A DNA stretch of 6,729 bases from Candidatus Bipolaricaulota bacterium (lineage in GTDB: Bacteria > Bipolaricaulota > Bipolaricaulia > M55B111). The stretch spans positions 1 through 6,729 of the forward strand of contig JAGXLQ010000071.1 of NCBI GenBank assembly GCA_018334595.1, given 5' to 3'. Positions within the stretch are counted from its first letter, which is position 1. Each line of letters opens with the position of its first letter. Under the pieces are notes generated by a model, which had not been told where the DNA came from, did no database searches, and worked only from the letters and a program-made list of their open reading frames with translations. The translations under genes were made by a program, and so were the position numbers. Shown piece by piece: positions 5,163 to 6,729 of this stretch.

Positions 5163-5652
5163 CCACGAAGGAAGACCGGACGCCGACGAACTGGAGCGGG
5201 CCAAGTCTTACCTAAACCTGTTGTTTAAGTACCGCCCCCGGACGGAGCGGGAGACGAGAGAACGGCTGGAGGAAAAGGGCTACTCCCAGGAAGTTATCAC
5301 CGGGGCCATCGACTGGGCCAAGAGGACCGGAAACGTAGACGACAGGTCCTTTGCCAAATACTTCGTGGAGGACAGAAAGAGGAACAAGCCTACGGGAAGG
5401 TCCGGCCTATACCGTAAGTTGCTTGAGTACGGCGTAGATAAAGATACTGCCAACGAGGTTCTCGACGAAACCCTGGGCAATTACGACCAAGGTGCAAAGT
5501 GCAGAGAGCTGGCGGAAAAAAGGTTGAAGCGTTACAGGGGGGATGACGTGGAGGCGAAGTACCGCAAGACGTCCTCCTTTCTCATCCGCCGGGGTTTTTC
5601 CCGGGGAGAGGTAAAACGGACGTTAAAGGAGTTGCTGTTCAACGATGAATGA
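5125..5652 (+). CDS. recX: Regulatory protein RecX
   Basis: RecX binds the RecA filament groove, blocks its extension and inhibits ATPase and coprotease activity. The 175-residue product is typical in length and almost wholly helical. After a basic head (MEKRKNPKNPKNNHEGR, 1-17) comes AKSYLNLLFKYRPRTERETRERLEEKGY, matching the first RecX three-helix repeat (about 26-53), then the VDDRSFAKYFVEDR block (71-84), GRSGLYRKLLEYGVDKD (91-107) and a last repeat ending FLIRRGFSRGEVKRTLKELL. The start ATG overlaps recA by 38 bp and has GGAGGA eight bases upstream. The stop overlaps the ispF start (ATGAATGA). The basic head is not part of the usual conserved RecX core and is encoded by the repeat that gives RecA its acidic tail. 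Confidence 0.93.
   Translation: MEKRKNPKNPKNNHEGRPDADELERAKSYLNLLFKYRPRTERETRERLEEKGYSQEVITGAIDWAKRTGNVDDRSFAKYFVEDRKRNKPTGRSGLYRKLLEYGVDKDTANEVLDETLGNYDQGAKCRELAEKRLKRYRGDDVEAKYRKTSSFLIRRGFSRGEVKRTLKELLFNDE
5135..5159 (+). repeat. Short tandem repeat (GAAGAATCC, 9 bp) in the recA/recX overlap
   Basis: GAAGAATCC occurs twice in tandem followed by a partial copy, inside the overlap of recA and recX. In the RecA frame it gives the EESEESEE tail; in the RecX frame it gives KNPKNPKN. The unit is nine bases, so copy-number change by slippage would keep both frames open. Confidence 0.6.
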
Positions 5653-6121
5653 AGAGGTCAGAGTTGGTCTTGGGGTGGATTTTCACCTCCTTAGAGAGGG
5701 TGAAAGCCTTGTCCTGGGGGGAGTTGAGTTTGACTATCACCTGGGTACGGTTGCCCATTCGGACGGGGACGTGCTGTTGCACGCGATTTGTGACGCCCTG
5801 TTGGGTGCGGCCAGCCTGGGCGATATCGGGGAGAACTTCCCCGATGACGATCCGGCCTACAAGGACATATCCAGCCTGGAGCTGTTGAGGAGGGTTACGG
5901 ATAAGCTCTCCGAACAGGGTTTCCAGGTGGTCAACGTCGACTCCACCCTCATCATCGAGAAGCCGCGGGTTGGCCCGGAACGCGAACGGATGGTCGAGGT
6001 CATCTCCGGGGTGGTCAGCGCTCCGGTCAACGTCAAGGCGACTACCACCGAAGGCCTCGGGTTTATCGGCTCGGAGGACGGCGTGGGCGCACAGGCTGTG
6101 GCAGCCCTGCGGAGAGAGTAA
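5645..6121 (+). CDS. ispF: 2-C-methyl-D-erythritol 2,4-cyclodiphosphate synthase
   Basis: IspF carries out the fifth step of the MEP (non-mevalonate) isoprenoid pathway, closing CDP-methylerythritol 2-phosphate into the cyclic diphosphate with release of CMP; it works as a trimer with a metal at the active site. The 158 residues match the family throughout: metal ligands Asp12 and His14 (GVDFH) and His46 (HSDGDVLLHA, 38-47), the GDIGENFPDDDP loop (59-70), and the CDP-binding VNVKATTTEGLGF motif near 128-140 with GSEDGVGAQAVA after it. The ATG overlaps the recX stop by eight bases; AAGGAG (5626-5631) lies 13 bases upstream, a little far, so translational coupling is likely. The organism therefore probably makes isoprenoids by the MEP route. 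ispD is not next to it in this window. Confidence 0.96.
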   Translation: MNEEVRVGLGVDFHLLREGESLVLGGVEFDYHLGTVAHSDGDVLLHAICDALLGAASLGDIGENFPDDDPAYKDISSLELLRRVTDKLSEQGFQVVNVDSTLIIEKPRVGPERERMVEVISGVVSAPVNVKATTTEGLGFIGSEDGVGAQAVAALRRE

Positions 6122-6154
6122 TTATTTTACGAATAACGTTATCGTGGAGGTAAT

Positions 6155-6583
6155 ATGGAGGTAGAGGTAAGACAGGTCCAAGGTTCCACCTTCATTGGCC
6201 GCGGCGATTCCAACCACTGGACGACGATGGACGCAAGCGCGGAGAGCGGCGGCGCCGATGGTGCAACGCGGCCGATGGAGATGCTCCTCATCGGGCTCGG
6301 TGGTTGCACGGGCATAGATATGAGCGAGATCCTGAAGAAGATGAGGGTGGATTACCAGGAGATCAAAATGGAGATCAGCGCCGATAGGCGGGATAAGCAT
6401 CCAAAAGTATTCACGGAGATTAGGCTGAAGTACAAGGTTTACGGGACAGACCTGCCCGAGGACAAGATCACCAAGGCGGTGAAACTGACTCAGGAGAAGT
6501 TCTGCTCGGCAACTCATACCCTCAAGGGCCCCGCGGAGGTCGTTTACGACTACGAGTTGATCCCCCCGGACGGGGAGAAATAA
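6155..6583 (+). CDS. OsmC/Ohr family protein (YhfA-like), probable thiol-dependent peroxidase
   Basis: OsmC-family proteins are small cytoplasmic dimers; the better-known ones reduce organic hydroperoxides with a pair of cysteines. This 142-residue protein has both: Cys51 in LLIGLGGCTGIDM (44-56) and Cys117 in QEKFCSATHTL (113-123), plus Arg39 and Glu42 (ATRPMEM) at the positions that activate the peroxidatic Cys. The order, an N-terminal beta sheet, the central helix carrying Cys51, then the second alpha/beta half, matches the YhfA-like branch more than Ohr, so the physiological substrate is uncertain. GGAGGT (6146-6151) lies only three or four bases from the ATG, within the extended match GGAGGTAAT. 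It follows ispF by 33 bp with no terminator between them and seems to be the last gene of the cluster in this window. Confidence 0.9.
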   Translation: MEVEVRQVQGSTFIGRGDSNHWTTMDASAESGGADGATRPMEMLLIGLGGCTGIDMSEILKKMRVDYQEIKMEISADRRDKHPKVFTEIRLKYKVYGTDLPEDKITKAVKLTQEKFCSATHTLKGPAEVVYDYELIPPDGEK

Positions 6584-6729
6584 CCTAAATTGTAATTCCT
6601 TGCGCCATGGGTAACCTTCAGTTAGAGACTATGGGGTAATAATCAACACCACAGCCCAGACCAAAGTCCGCTATGATAAAGTGTAAGTCGTTAACAGGTG
6701 AGTAACTCTTTCTGATTGTTACTCTCAAC
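6584..6729. other. Non-coding end of window; one 7-bp inverted repeat
   Basis: No convincing gene was found here on either strand; + strand ATG codons at 6607 and 6673 open only about 10 codons each. GAGTAAC (6700-6706) and GTTACTC (6718-6724) form a perfect inverted repeat around 11 bases. No T-run follows in the window, and no clear terminator is seen right after the OsmC-like gene. Confidence 0.4.

Overview
This window looks like the chromosome of an uncultured or little-studied diderm bacterium with moderately high GC coding DNA. The diderm call rests on two things seen in the sequence. A secreted, beta-strand-rich small protein ends in Phe, the usual C-terminal signal of outer-membrane barrels. 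The amino-acid binding protein has a plain signal peptide and no lipobox Cys, so it is probably a free periplasmic protein. No tRNA, rRNA, CRISPR array, insertion sequence or phage gene was recognised. I cannot assign a phylum from the sequence alone.

The left third (about 1-1710) reads leftward and is an ABC uptake system for a polar amino acid. It runs from a near-consensus promoter (1682-1710) through an unusually long, structured leader of about 415 nt (about 1675-1261) to a periplasmic binding-protein gene (1260-502). A very stable hairpin (446-484) follows, and then the start of a membrane permease gene (410 to beyond base 1). The leader holds a possible 39-codon small ORF with its own ribosome site, a hairpin at its stop codon, and two strong, mutually exclusive hairpins close to the binding-protein gene. 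It matched no riboswitch or T-box that I could recognise.

The right two thirds read rightward. A small predicted outer-membrane barrel protein (1815-2333) comes first. After a 137-bp gap follows a tight six-gene cluster: dprA, ndk, recA, recX, ispF and an OsmC-like gene. Gaps in the cluster are 28, 75 and 33 bp, and there are two overlaps (38 bp recA/recX, 8 bp recX/ispF).

The cluster joins DNA-handling functions (DprA loads RecA on single-stranded DNA, RecA does strand exchange, RecX restrains RecA) with nucleotide balance (Ndk), isoprenoid precursor synthesis (IspF) and probable peroxide or thiol chemistry (OsmC family). The most interesting unexplained material is the leader at 1261-1710; the most interesting gene-level detail is the recA/recX overlap, where one short repeat encodes an acidic RecA tail and a basic RecX head.
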